Source of the DNA: Symsagittifera roscoffensis
Taxonomy: Eukaryota; Xenacoelomorpha; Acoela; Convolutidae
Assembly (NCBI RefSeq): GCF_963678635.1
Contig: NC_087065.1
Span: 35,645,807 to 35,709,806 of the forward strand
Length of the DNA stretch: 64,000 nucleotides
Reading direction: 5' to 3'
A program made the translations under genes and the position numbers. This document shows positions 31,046 to 42,139 of the stretch, one piece after another. The notes under the pieces are model-generated. The model saw only the letters and a list, made by a program, of their open reading frames with translations. It did not search any database and was not told where the DNA came from. The number at the start of each line of letters is the position of its first letter. Positions within the stretch are counted from its first letter, which is position 1.

Positions 31046-32880
31046 CTCTTGTTGAAAGTTTCAAACACTACCCTGTCCACCTAATTATCCGAGTATTGAA
31101 TTTTAATCTGTTGCTTGCAATTTTTCTCTAATGCCCTGTCAAAATTCACCCATGTTGAGTTACTTCTGAAAATCCGATTGGCCTTCCCTTCATAATGTTT
31201 CTTTTAAACGGCAAAGGTGTGAGGCTTCTAAAATTTAGAAATGTGACAATATCTGCTTGGTTTTGGAATCACCCATATGATACCTGTTTTCGTGATTCGA
31301 CGTTAACCGTTTAATCCAAAAAGGCCATATTACTGCTACTATCAACATCATATTTGCAACCTCGAGGACTACCCCAGGATTACCTCCACAGTTCTAACTG
31401 TGTCATCCAAATAACCTAGTAAAAATTTAATAACATTCTCATTCCGCCCGCTGTTTTTTGCAAGTGTTGCAAAATCAGACCGTTTAATTCGTGTTTGCGC
31501 TTTCAGATTCCAATTTGTTACCACACCCTAAGCGGAACCAATTCCACTAGGCTTCGCATTCTACCCTTTGGTTCGATATGTCCCCTTTTGTTGACATCCA
31601 GGCCAAATTCTGTTGTTATCCTCATCGAGCAATGTCAGTTTTGTTACTTCTTTCATTAATGAATTTTTGTATTCTTTGAGCCACAAGTTAGCCACTAGTA
31701 CCAATAGAGAATCGCCCATTGCTAAACCGTCTTTATCTGCATACTACAAACTACTGCATTTAAAATGTATTTTACTCCGAGCAAACTTTAGTAGCTTTTT
31801 CTTAGTTTTGCAAGATAGTTCCAATGGATTGGTTTGCTCATTTAATCTCCTCTTGGCTATTTCAACAGACTCTTTGAGGGGGAATTTAGTGTAAACTCTT
31901 TACATCGAGTGAACTTATATTCTCATCAGAGTCCAATTGAATTTTATCTCATACCTTCCTGGCGACTTCAGTGATCATTATTATGTAAACCCCATCAATT
32001 TTATCAAAATATTTTGCCAATGATTTCTCTAGATGGTCTTACGAGTTACCAGATAAAGAAAGATCGGGTTGAAGTAGTCTGTCTTGTTTATGCATGTAAG
32101 CTAATCCATATAGCTTAGCCGGCTGCGCGCTCGTTGATCTTTACCTATTATACAGCACCTCGCTGATCTCGTTTTTTTTTCATGGCAGGTAGTTCTTTGT
32201 CGGTCAGATTACTGTCGGTCAGATTCTTCCTCTTATTAAACTAATATGCCTGCTTTAAACCATTCAGTGTCCTTTTTAGTCTGCTCTCATACGTCCACTT
32301 TTCCTTACACAAGAACCCAGCCCCTAATCGAAGGAATCTGTTAGAAGACGGTTGTCCTTCGAATATTTTCTGCTTTTTTCAGTTCCTTTGTCAGAAAGTG
32401 TCTGTTTCACACTTTCAGCAATTCTCTTTGCCGCTGTTTAAATCTCGCACATTTTTTCTCCAAATATTCTTTCTAAATTCAGCTCAGACAAAAAAACTAT
32501 CAAAATCAGCAAGCAAAGGAACTTCATTAAATTTTTCTCGTACCGTATGTTCAAGCCCCAAGCTTAAGAAATAACGCTGCCACTGCGGAAAATCACTACA
32601 TCTAATTTTCTGACAGATCTGTCACACACGTTTTTTAATTGTCTTTTATATCCTTTTTGAAGTTTATCCTGTCCTTCTGAAAAACGGAAGGCCACCACTT
32701 ATCATATAAATCCGTTCTCACTAACTCCCTTGCATCAGCTACTTTACTTGATGCCTTAATACTATCCGTTTTTCCCTGGCTTAATTCGGATCTCAAGAGT
32801 CGGAAATGAAAACTGTGCACCGCTTGATCCGAAAAATTTGAGCCATTTTTCGGTTGACGCAGCAGCATTCTCTAATTCTC
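31046..32880 (-). mobile_element. Penelope-like element (PLE 2), degenerate
   Basis: Minus strand in order: PKNGSNFSDQAVHSFHFRLL; YNRxRSTSAQPAKLYGLAYM and HKQDRLL; KSLAKYFDKIDG; DENISSLDVKSLH; AMGDSLLVLVANLW; LLGYLDDTVRTVE with YLDD at 31,402-31,413; then LNFRSLTPLPFKRNIMKG and FDRALEKNCKQQIKIQYSDN. It continues well past the catalytic box into the LNFxSxxPxxxKxxxI region that PLE 1 lacks. Many stops and at least five frame changes. No GIY-YIG motif is found below 31,046. Confidence 0.8.
32635..32868 (-). pseudogene. PLE 2 N-terminal region
   Basis: RQPKNGSNFSDQAVHSFHFR followed by a Ser/Lys-rich tract and RTDLYDKWWPSVFQKDR. It aligns with PLE 1 (VPQNGVFSNQAVQSFQ...DEKFWPLV), including the W-W/F-W-P block, so this is element sequence rather than a host exon. 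Confidence 0.62.
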
Positions 32881-32989
32881 TTAGGCTTTTAGCAATAAAA
32901 TTGAAGTCGTCAGCATATCCAAAAGAAAACTCTATTTTCAAACTTTGTGGTAGGTAATTCAAGTGTATTATGAACATAAGTGGTCCCAA
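32762..32989 (-). pseudogene. LINE 4 RT catalytic block, running into PLE 2
   Basis: GPLMFIIHLNYLPQSLKIEF, then SFGYADDFNFIAKSLRELEN. Motif C YADD is intact. The last third of this open frame (GSSGAQFSFPTLE) overlaps PLE 2 in another frame, so the frame crosses the junction and its C-terminal part is not LINE protein. Confidence 0.72.
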
Positions 32990-34850
32990 TGGAGAACCTC
33001 GAGTGACACTACTTGTGATATAACAAATTGTAGACTTCGCATTGTTTACTCCAATCTTCTGCTTACGTAGAAATTTTTATGCAGCATTGATTGCAATTAG
33101 TTTTCCAATTTTTTTCAAAATTTATTCAGTGGAAATTGATGAGAGCTGATTCAACCGAAATGATTTTTGAACTCTAGTTGAAGCGCAGTTACATTTTGCT
33201 TGTTTGATTTGTCAAAACTTTAGTATAACTGTTGTAAGTATACATGTAGTTGAGAGGTTGCTGCACGTTTTTTTACTGATATTATATTGAGAAATATCAA
33301 GAAGATGTCGAGTTCTTTCATATATGAGTTCGAATGTTATTTTTTCAAAACATTTTTTGAGATGCAGCATAATAAATTTATCGGTCTGTATCTTTTTAGG
33401 TTTGATTTATTCCACCTTTGAAGAATGGAGCAATTTCAATTGTTTTTCATTTTTCAGGAAAGATAACTTTAAATATTAAGCTTTGAAAAATTCTTAGGAC
33501 CAATTTCATAGTGTCTTGCTGAATTTTTGTAACAAATTTTCCCAAGTTATCTGGACTTGATGCTTTTTTGATATCTTGTTTGACCATAGTTTTTTTAAAG
33601 CAATCTTTATTCAGTTTGATGCGGTGATAGTTAGTTTTTTCAAAATGACTACCTTCTATTATGTGTTCTGTTTTTGTAAACACGCTACAGAATAATTGAT
33701 TAAAGTTGTCGCGTTTCTTTTTACCGATTTAAATATTTTAGTGTCCAGTTTCAGTTTTGATGGCAGCTTTGGTGTTCTCCTAATGATTCTTAGATTTTTT
33801 TGTGTTGTGCTAAACTTTTTTTTGTAAAAACTTTAAGCTTATAAATTTTTGGTCTTTGTAAGCAGAAATTTTTATTCTTTCTTCTTATTTTGTAGTCCAT
33901 GGAACAGTTTTTGGTATGAGAGTCTTTTCTGTACTCGAATTAATAGTTCTTTGCACAAAATTAGGTCACACGTTGAGGGTGTGATCCACGGGGGAAGTGA
34001 GGCTCTATATTCTATTATTCTAGGTACGTTTCCTTCCCACACTTTCTATAGCCAAGCACACCATTTTTTGATTGGACGGTCGCAATTGCTGTAATCCAGC
34101 GGTGTGAATGTATCGATGACTCTTGAGGAAATAATTGTAGTTCAATCTGCTCTTTTGAGAGCATATTTGATTTTTTTATTGCTTCATTTTTCAATGGAAG
34201 TTTCATTTAAGTTTATCTCTGTTATGTGGCCAAAAATGTGAGTTTTTTTGTCAATGCTTGCGTACGCCTTGTAGATAGTTTTTTCTCTTAAGATGCTAAC
34301 TATCAAGGAGGGGTTGTTGGTACGAGGAAAGTGTATAGTTTTGAGTTTACAGATGATCAGATTCGTTCGAAATTGTTATAATTTAGGTTTTCAAAAATTA
34401 ACTTTTCATCAGCATCTCTTGACGCCCTTGCTTTCCAGTCAGTTTCTGATCAACTTATATCTTCTCTAATTATAAAATTTTCACATTTCAAGTTTCTTGC
34501 AAATTTAATAAGTTATTTCAAAAGTTCTATGATTAGAAAGAAATGGCTGTTGGTTCATGTGTGGTCTCTTATGACGGACAAAAAAGACAGCATCTGATAG
34601 TGAAAATAATTTTGAAATCTGCTATTCTTATTGAAAACTGTTTAAAAATTGAAATTATATCTACAGTTTGTTATTAAAATGAATTTTTGATGTTGATTAA
34701 AATACCGCCTTGTTTTGTCTCGAAGTTTTCTGATGGTCGATCACATCTGTAGATTTCGGAATCTGGTTTAAAAATTTTCTGATTTTGGTTCGGCTCTTAG
34801 CCATGATGCCAGGCTTGATACATTGTTATTATTTGCGAGAGAGGTTTAGT
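32880..34850 (-). mobile_element. CR1/Jockey-like LINE (LINE 4), degenerate, 3' end missing
   Basis: Minus strand: endonuclease pieces YRCDRPSENFETKQGGILIN (xxRxDRxxxxGGGVxI) and TDWKARAS; linker KRADWTTIISS; DIKKASSPDNLGKFVTK (the KAxGPDGI block); IFQSLIFKVIFPEK; NYRPINLLCSISKCFEKI; GSPLGPLMFIIHLNYLPQSL; FSFGYADDFNFIAKS with YADD intact. PLE 2 begins just after YADD, so the thumb and tail are absent. The 5' limit is uncertain and may extend toward 35,200. Confidence 0.76.
33447..33683 (-). pseudogene. LINE 4 pre-RT block
   Basis: VKQDIKKASSPDNLGKFVTK then KLVLRIFQSLIFKVIFPEK. It matches LxxLxxxKAxGPDGIxxxxL...LxxLFNxSLxxGxxPxxWK, the entry to the RT in CR1/Jockey elements. The stop comes where the W-K of that block should be. 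Confidence 0.68.
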
Positions 34851-35479
34851 TTACGAGACAAGTTCGTCGTGCCATTCTGATTGAACTGCGCACACGTGTG
34901 TTTTGTGGAGATGAGTGTTTCGTTTAGTCAGACTGAATGGTCTTCGCATTCAATCTCTACCAGCTTTTTTCTTTTTTTTTTCAACAAATTTAGGTACTTT
35001 AGTCACAGATGTGTGCTCTTGTATTTGTTTGATTGAATAGGGTCAGCTTTGTTTAAGCAGATTAGTTTCTATGCTCTGCTCATCAGGAGATAAGTTTTTA
35101 CTGATGAAGGTTTTGTTTTTGTAGTTTTTTTAACTTAAAAAAAAGAGCAGAGTTTAACATTCCTCCTGAGGTGCTGAATTTTTTAGAATTAACCGTCAAG
35201 GTTCATTTTCATTGAATTTTCCGACCCTTTGCAAACCACTTATAGGCCACTTGACTGCGGCAGTTAAATCGCTCTCGTCCAGAAGTAGCTTTCTTGTTTC
35301 TTTTTCGTTTGTCGCCTCTTAATGAGTTGAGGAACATCTGTCGTTCGGGTTGGCATTGTTGTTTTGCCACATACTAGTTCCAACCGAGGTCGTATCTTCA
35401 AGTAACATTTTGTTCAGATGTCAGTAAATCATGAAGCTCATGATAAATTTGTAATGGAGTTACCATACAAAGAGAAATT
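34851..35479. other. Possible LINE 4 5' region, otherwise nothing
   Basis: The minus strand has loosely endonuclease-like or basic coding (KKTTKTKPSSVKTYL) interrupted by stops. No boundary, tail or duplication is seen. Confidence 0.3.
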
Positions 35480-35812
35480 GAGGGAAAAGCGCATTAAGAT
35501 AACAAAAAATATGAAAACAACTTAAAAAAGTGTCGGCGTGAATTTCGTTGTAACAGCCGCCCAGTAAAATTGAGTGTCGAAAAGTAAACTAAAATCCTAT
35601 AACGATTGATTAACGTCGATATAGAGCCTCATGCGCTTTTAACCGTCTCTATCACAGCCAATTCAACGTGGCCTTTCGTAAGATCGGCTCTACGAACCAG
35701 TTACATCCTAAAGACTTTCGGCCAAACCTTGCTGATTATCTTTAAGTATATGCAAATATAAGGACCTCATGGCTGGGTCTCGTCATCCTCAGACCACGAT
35801 GTCACTCCTAAA
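35480..35812 (+). repeat. ~330-bp dispersed repeat, copy 1
   Basis: Shares with 37,280-37,610, in the same order, AAAAGCGCATTAAGATAA, ATAGAGCCTCATGCGCTTTT, CCAATTCAACGTGGCC, TTTCGGCCAAACCTTG and CATGGCTGGGTCTCGTCATC. It is non-coding, with no TIR at its ends and no poly(A). It is possibly a SINE-like element of unknown origin. Confidence 0.68.
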
Positions 35813-36106
35813 ACAAAAGTTTTACGTTATTATAAATTACTATTGCTTTTGTTCAGAATAGAAAATCATCCCATCTCTCTTTTATGGATCAACCTTTTCC
35901 TTGGTTTCAGATTTTCTTATGCTGAAATTGAAATCAGTTGTTAGTAAACTAAACTCAACACATTCCGGGAAGCTAAAAATTAGTAAAAATACATTCTGAA
36001 AAACAAAACTCTAGGCCCTTCCATTTCTTCAACTTCATTGAAGAAGCGCTTTCTTCACGGAAAAGGTTGCTCTCTTCGTCCTAAACATTCTCGATCAGCA
36101 AAACAA

Positions 36107-36490
36107 GTCCGGTAACTGTTGTAGCTGCACAATCGTTAAAAATCAGTTCCGGTAACTATTGTGGCTGCACAATCGATCAATCGTTTTTCTTATACTCAGT
36201 CTTCTCGTCAGTTGTGGTCGTGTCATTCGGACACACGAAAATTGTTTTCCTGATCTTCATGGTTTTAAACACCGCGAAAATCAGAATGTCATGTGTCATA
36301 CACGCTCAGTTCGAAAGTTCCGGTAACTGTTGTAGCGTTGTAGCAGCACAACCGATCAAACGTTTTCTTATAATTCAGTCTTCTCGCCAGTTGTTGTCGT
36401 GTCACTCTGAAACACGGAAAACAAAGTCCCGATTTAAGTGATTTTAAATATCGCAAAAATCAGGTTATCAGGTGTAATGCACGCTCAATT
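36107..36490. repeat. ~173-bp tandem repeat, two units plus a partial one
   Basis: Units start with TTCCGGTAACTRTTGTRGC at about 36,146 and 36,318, with a partial copy at 36,108. Shared blocks are CTGCACAATCGATCAATCGT, CAGTCTTCTCGYCAGTTGT, CGTGTCAYTC and CACGCTCA. The units are roughly 85 percent alike by eye. An open frame at 36,214-36,441 crosses the repeat and is not a gene. Confidence 0.78.
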
Positions 36491-37058
36491 ATACTTTTTT
36501 GACAATTGTTTCTCTCAATACTTCCTCGCTTTACTCTTAGCTCTTTTTTCAGACTTTTAATTGTTCAATTCAATGTATCGTATGCTCCTTATTTTCCAAA
36601 CGAAGCAGACCGCAGTTTAATCGAATGGCAAACTTTTATTTTACTTTATTTCTTTATATTAGTTTGTCATTTAATTATTACAATTTCAAAAATAATTCAA
36701 CTAATTATTTTTTTCTGTAGTGCATGGGTATCAGCTTTATGCAGATTTATGAAAAATACGTCTTTCTCTCTTCCTCAACCAATGAAAGGCCAGGAATTTG
36801 AAACAAGAAGAGGTAGGTAAAGGGCACTGAAGCTACCATAAGAGAAGAAAAACCACTCAGGACCCAAAAGATTACATCAGAGTTGCAAAAGCTCTCTAAC
36901 TTAGAGTGCTAGAGGTAAATAAGACGACAGGGTTTTAAAACGACGAGAAATTAACACGACAAATAAAAGTTATGAAATAAAAAATGGGTAGTTTCAAACT
37001 TTCGGAAATAGAATTTGAAGAATTGTGTGTAGAGTCGTCTAAAAATCCCATCTTAAAC
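36491..37058. other. Spacer, no gene seen
   Basis: A plus-strand open frame (36,506-36,820) encodes a Phe/Ile/Leu-rich peptide typical of translated AT-rich non-coding DNA. I do not regard it as a gene. Confidence 0.35.
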
Positions 37059-37318
37059 GGTTGTCATCTTATTTGCAGGTCTCATTAGGTTATCTTTCGT
37101 TGGAGTTTCCGTTAGAAATTAATTTAACCAACAGATCAATAAATAAGAGACAAGTTCGTATAAAACAGGCAGTAACTGACACCAAACAGTAAGACCAGAT
37201 ATCAAAAAGAACAAATTTTGTTCCGTATTGCTATTACAAAATGATTTTGAGACAAGCAAACCAAAACAAAAACTGATAGAAAAGCGTATTGAAGATAAAA
37301 GAAAATAAGATGACAACC
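37059..37318. mobile_element. Possible MITE with 16-bp perfect terminal inverted repeats
   Basis: GGTTGTCATCTTATTT at 37,059-37,074 and its exact complement AAATAAGATGACAACC at 37,303-37,318, 260 bp overall. A third copy of the same 16-mer lies at 37,646-37,661 in direct orientation. No target-site duplication is evident, and the right arm falls inside a 330-bp dispersed repeat, so the boundaries are tentative. Confidence 0.45.
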
Positions 37319-37612
37319 TAAAACCGTGCTGGCGTCAATTCGGTTGTAACTTTCCCCAACAAAAATATGAAACGACGGGAAATGAGACTCCCAAACAAAT
37401 GGCAAGCGTCAGGATAGAGCCTCATAAGCTTTTAACTCTCTCTACTATTGCCAGTTCAACGTGGTCTCCTGTAAGATTGGGTCAACGAAACTGTGACAGC
37501 TTAAATGCTATCGGCCGAACCATGACTTGTAACTTCAAGTACAAGCAAAATTAGTGAGATCACGGCTGGTTCTCGTCATCCCCAGAAACCCACAATTTGA
37601 AATTTTTTTAAA
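37280..37612 (+). repeat. ~330-bp dispersed repeat, copy 2
   Basis: Matches copy 1 through GAAAAGCGTATTGAAGATAA, ATAGAGCCTCATAAGCTTTT, CCAGTTCAACGTGGTC, CTATCGGCCGAACCATG and CACGGCTGGTTCTCGTCATC. It is diverged from copy 1 mainly by small indels. Confidence 0.68.
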
Positions 37613-37661
37613 TTAGTTACAATGTCCTAATTTCCCATCAAAAATGGTTGTCATCTTATTT

Positions 37662-38314
37662 GCCGGTCACTCTAACTTGGCTGCCACAATTTCAATTATT
37701 GAAATAATCGGGTGATAAATACTTGTATGAGATTTGTCATAAAGTGGATTTTAACTTGATCTTTTCCACGTCATCCTCATCTTGATTTTTTCATTTTCAA
37801 AGTATCACGTGCAATGGAAACTCAGCCTGCAGCCCGATTAGGCTATTCCATATTGTTGGTTATCAAAGCTATTTTAGTGAAAGTAAGTTGCACCAAAACA
37901 TCATGCGGTTGACTTAGAGGGAAAAAGAGCCAGTAAATTTTTGTTCTCTTCGACATGTGTGAACTTTGACAATCAATTCATCAAAGTGATCCGCACGAAA
38001 AAAGTGTTTTATACAAGGAGCACTAGTAAAAATCAAGTTTCCATGCTCGCCGCTTGATCGGAATTAGGAAACTGAAATACAAGTTGAATTTTAATGACTC
38101 TTCAAGATCTATAGGTCACTGTTTTCCGAATTATACAGAAAATTATCTTTTTTTTCCGAGTTTTTAATTGGGGTACTACTGTTCTAAACGCTGGTTCAAC
38201 TTCTTTAGCGACAAAATGTTGAAACTGACAGCAGGTGATATGCCCATAACATACTGTATTTTTGTGAATACCACAAATTAGGACATTTATGTTTCTTCAA
38301 TTCAATGCCAAAAG
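37662..38314. other. Spacer, faint repeat similarity
   Basis: Near 37,990-38,070 a stretch (AAAATCAAGTTTCCATGCTC) recalls the three spaced copies between 40.3 and 42.4 kb. There is no gene. Confidence 0.3.
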
Positions 38315-39400
38315 TTACGATTTTTTCCTTGTACTGCGTGTCAGTTCCAGGGACAGGACCTGTTCATAAAGTTTCCTTATTGTTTTTAAATTGGCTTTTC
38401 GAGCGTGAAGTTTGTTTATAATTGAGGGAAACAGTCCCCTCATCGGAGTACAGGAGGATTTTCTCAGATTACCTCTGGCCAACCGTGTATTCGTCTTAAA
38501 TTTTGCCACTCAAGCGTTTCAAAAAACTTTGTCAGTGTTTCTTTGATATCATTGTGGGACCTAGCAGGCAGAAAAGCAATCGGTCAAAGAGGCTTGCGCT
38601 GTTTGAGGACTTTTGCCAAACCATGCAATTTAACCGGCTGCTCTTCTGTTGACCTCAGTCTAGTGTAGATTGAACCACTGATATCATCTTTTATCTCATG
38701 GCAAACTACTTTCTCTTGATGTCTTTTATCATTTTTTAAAATTCACTCTCCGTCAGACTTTTATTGCTGAATTTAATGTTGTGATTGCAGTAGCTCGTGT
38801 AATTTTGCCTCGTAGCTCAATTTTTTACTACACAAAAACCACCATTTTAAACAAATGCTACAGCCAGAAAACCCTTTGTCTTTCAAATTCTCACAGATTT
38901 TTAATTTTTAAATCTTTTTATGCAAAAGAATCTTTTTGTCTATTTTAACAAATGATTCGGCTACCGCTTCACTCTCAAATAATTTTTCACCCGGTGCTTA
39001 AAGTGATTTAGCTCTGACAAGAAATGCAGCATCAGTAAAAAGATGAAAGTCTTTGAATTCTTTTCAATTGATATTTTGACCCTAACTGAACACTTGTTTT
39101 ATGCATTGTGGTAAGCTAACATCATCAAAAACTTTGACCGACATTTTCCTCAAGTTTTTAAATGTCTATCCTCCCGAGTTTGTTTTTATGCTTTGTATTT
39201 TGAGGTTTTTTGCTGGTTACGATAGAATTAAGGACCATCTTTTTCATCTGCGTCAATTTTCACTGCCAGTCCTACCATTGCACTGACTTGTGATGACACT
39301 TTCTTTTTTTTGCTGGGCTTAACTTGAACAGTTGAAAGTTATGCCCCGCTTGATCCAGAACATTTCACTCTCCTGCACCCGAAACCTTTAAAGTTCAGAT
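38315..39400 (-). mobile_element. Penelope-like element (PLE 3), 5' part only, very degenerate
   Basis: Minus strand in order: MFWIKRGITFNC (cf. NGVFSNQAVQSFQ in PLE 1); DFHLFTDAAFLVRAKSL; KICENLKDKGFLAVAF and GGFCVVKN (cf. RKYLKSNGIVAVPYDEGVGF); SIYTRLRSTEEQPVKLHGLA (cf. NLYTRKSSTGAQPARLYVLA); KETLTKFFETLEW (cf. LNKVLAKFFEKNEG); NLKTIRKLYEQVLSLEL (cf. EAIDIALRKLYEQ). Each is in a different frame or broken by stops. It ends before the YxDD block. Confidence 0.68.
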
Positions 39401-40288
39401 AAGGTTATGGAAACGAAGCTTGTTTCAGTAAGTGTTACTTAGATTGTGGGATTTTTTGGCAACTTAAACGCAATACCAACCGACAGACTCTGGTATTGCA
39501 AGGCATGTAGAACATTAAGTGACGGAGGTCAAACTGAAATCGGTGTGAATCTTTGCTAATATATGTAGATGATTTTGAGGGAACACTGAGTGGTTACCAA
39601 GAACTTGTACTAGGGGCAATTAAAAAATTACCCCCAAAATTGCATTTCGCTATCGAGAAATCTGGGCCTTCTTGATAGTGGAAAAAAAATGGGTAAAAAC
39701 AAATTGCCTATATTTTTTTTTAATCAAAATGATCGAGGAAAACCACTAGCAGGACACCCCGTAGAACAATTATTTGCAGCAGCGTGGCACATATGGTGGT
39801 CGACCTGATATAACAGCAAAATTTTAAGTTCGAATATCTATCGCTGGATCCGTTGCGTATATGACAAGATTTTCCCAGAGAAAACATGCGCACGGAACTC
39901 AGCAGCAGGAAATTGTAATCTTGACTGAAGATAGCTATATAAAAATTAAAACAAGTTGAAGAGGACATTTTTGATAAAATAAACTCTTCACGAAACAAAA
40001 AGTTAAAACAAAACGTTAAAAAAGTATCGAATTTATTAATTACACCCTTAAAATGTTTAATCTTTCTCATTTTCTAATAAAACTGGTTTAAATGTGATTG
40101 GTGATATTTGAAAATATGATGTTTCTTGTGTATGCTTTTTTTGGTTTATCATTTTCTCAATTTTTATTATCCTGAATCCGCCTAATATGTGCGATAACGT
40201 TTCAATTAACCATTTGAAAATTCTTAGTTTCAGAGAGAAAGGGAAATCTGTTTGATAACAAATCACCACTCGTTACTTGATACACAGT
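39401..40288. other. Spacer, no gene seen
   Basis: A minus-strand open frame at 39,720-40,070 contains a patch (near 39,740-39,790, AGGACACCCCGTAGAACAAT) that resembles AGGACACCCCTGAAGGGCAA near 40,742, so it is dispersed repeat rather than a gene. Confidence 0.35.
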
Positions 40289-40560
40289 TGGGCTGTATTT
40301 TAGCAAAGATCAAATGTTTTATGCAGTGCATGAGCAGGTTCTGTCGCTGAATTTTTTTTAAATGCTAGCACACTAAACACTCAGTACATATTGTAATTGT
40401 AATTTAACGCACTCTTTTTTCTAGCAGTTGCTGAGAGTTTACCTGACCTTATCCCGGCCTTTTTTTTCGTACATCTTCCTGGCGACAAAAATTTCCAGGT
40501 TTATCCTTTCTGACGAACTAGTTTTAATTAGGTTTTCATGTTCACCTCACCGCTTTGTCG
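40289..40560 (-). repeat. ~270-bp dispersed repeat, spaced copy A
   Basis: Aligns with copies B and C: GGGCTGTATTTTAGCAAA, TTTTATGCAGTGCATGAGCA, GTTCTGTCGCTGA, TGCTAGCACACTA, TACATCTTCCTGGCGAC, TTTTCATGTTCACC. The minus strand retains coding-like text (NLIKTSSSERINLEIFVARK) parallel to that in copy C. Confidence 0.5.
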
Positions 40561-41224
40561 CTTTTGAGCAACTCATTTGAACGTGAACTGAATTAATTTA
40601 GTTCACATCTAATCGGTTTTGAGATATTCCGTTGAACGCAAAACCCTGAGGATTTTTTAGATTGCCTGTAGTGGAAGCAACTCAAATTATGTGGGCCAAC
40701 AATTTCGCAATTTATTAACGAGGATCGAGGAATATCGTAAGAAGGACACCCCTGAAGGGCAACATTTGCAACATTGTGGTAAAAGGCTTGCGTTAATGTC
40801 ACAAATATGAGATAAAACAAGTCACAATCATTACATGTATAGCAAAATTAGCCTAAAATCAATCTGCTCGAAGAATTCGGGACCAGTTTGTTGACCCAAT
40901 AATTGTAATAACTGTTCTAGAAAACCTGAAGGATGAACACAAATTTAAAAAAAAACAAGTTTGAGAAAAATCATTTCACGAAACGCATCAAAAATTTGAG
41001 GTTACTGCTACCAATACCTATTTCTTTTTTTTGGGTAAAAAAGAATTAATGTTTCTGATTGGTGAACACTGTAACTCTTATTTTAGATTTTTATTCACTT
41101 TTTTGACCGATGATCCTTCTCTAAAAAAACAGATAACGCCTATGATGCATGAAATCATTTATACTGACAATTTTTTTATTGGAACGAGAACTTCTGTTCC
41201 CGACAATGTACCACTCACAAACAG

Positions 41225-41500
41225 GTCTTTCAGTTTGGTTGTTTCTTATAAGAGAGTAAAGTCATATTGAAGTGCGTTAGCTAGTTCTGTCGGTGATTAT
41301 TTTTCACTTTCAGCCCACTATATGAAAAGTACACCATGTGTTTGGCAGTTTTTTTTTGCTGAGAAGCTCTTTGACCTCAACCAGGCAATTCATACATCTT
41401 TCTGGCTTCGGCATCTTCCCGGAGACTTCATTCTGCATAATAGTGAAAAATCGGGTTTCCATGTTCACTGCTTTCATGGGCTTAAGATATATTTTTCAAA
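41225..41500 (-). repeat. ~270-bp dispersed repeat, spaced copy B
   Basis: CTTTCAGTTTGGTTGTTTCT, GAAGTGCGTTAGCTAGTTCT, GTCGGTGAT, CAGCCCACTATAT, TTTTTTTTTGCTGAG and TTTCCATGTTCACTGC match copy C closely and copy A more weakly. It lies about 0.93 kb from each neighbour. Minus-strand text includes NMETRFFTIMQNEVSGKMPK. Confidence 0.55.
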
Positions 41501-42139
41501 GTGTTGTAAACTATACAGCGGTGTCTAAGTTTAATGTTAGTCATTAAAGTTTCACCTATGTCGGCCAAAAAGTCTGACAATCAACCACGGGGGTTGATGA
41601 AAACCAGATTGGCAAACCGGCAGGACAATTTTTGTTGCGTTGAGGCACCTTTTGGTGGCAGGCCTGAGTTAAGGTCAGAAGGCTTAGATCAAACTACTCA
41701 CGCTAGAACCACTACTTATGTGAGGGATTCGAGCCAAAAAGACGCATAAGGAAGTAAAGAGAAGCGGGTTGACCCTAAAGCTACTGCCTATAATTAGACG
41801 TAGCTAAATTTAAAAAAATTAAATTGGAATTGTTTGTGAAACAAAACTCGAAAAAACGGAAAACAAAAATAGAAAACTGAAAACGTACCAGACTTTAAGA
41901 AAACAGCTAAAAAACAATGAAGTAGTTTAATGGTAATAACAGTTGTTGTTCGATTCGAAATGTTGAACCTGATTATGGTTTTGTTCAGTTGTTTTCGAAG
42001 CGTTATCATGATTGGTGATCAATTTTGAAAAAAAAATTCGTCTGAAATCCTGACGATGCGCAAAGTGTGCAAAATCAACAGAATTGAAAATTGAAAAGTC
42101 CCTAATTTTGTTAAACTAAGTCAATAATCGACTCTCAAC

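Noticed and set aside
36506-36820. 104-codon frame rich in Phe, Leu and Ile, suggesting a membrane protein
   Set aside because: The composition is what AT-rich DNA gives; there are no charged flanks, splice signals or homologous motif, and it starts in repeat-rich DNA.
41715-41727. GGGATTCGAGCC resembling a tRNA box B
   Set aside because: No box A at the right distance, and the flanks cannot form T-arm and acceptor stems.
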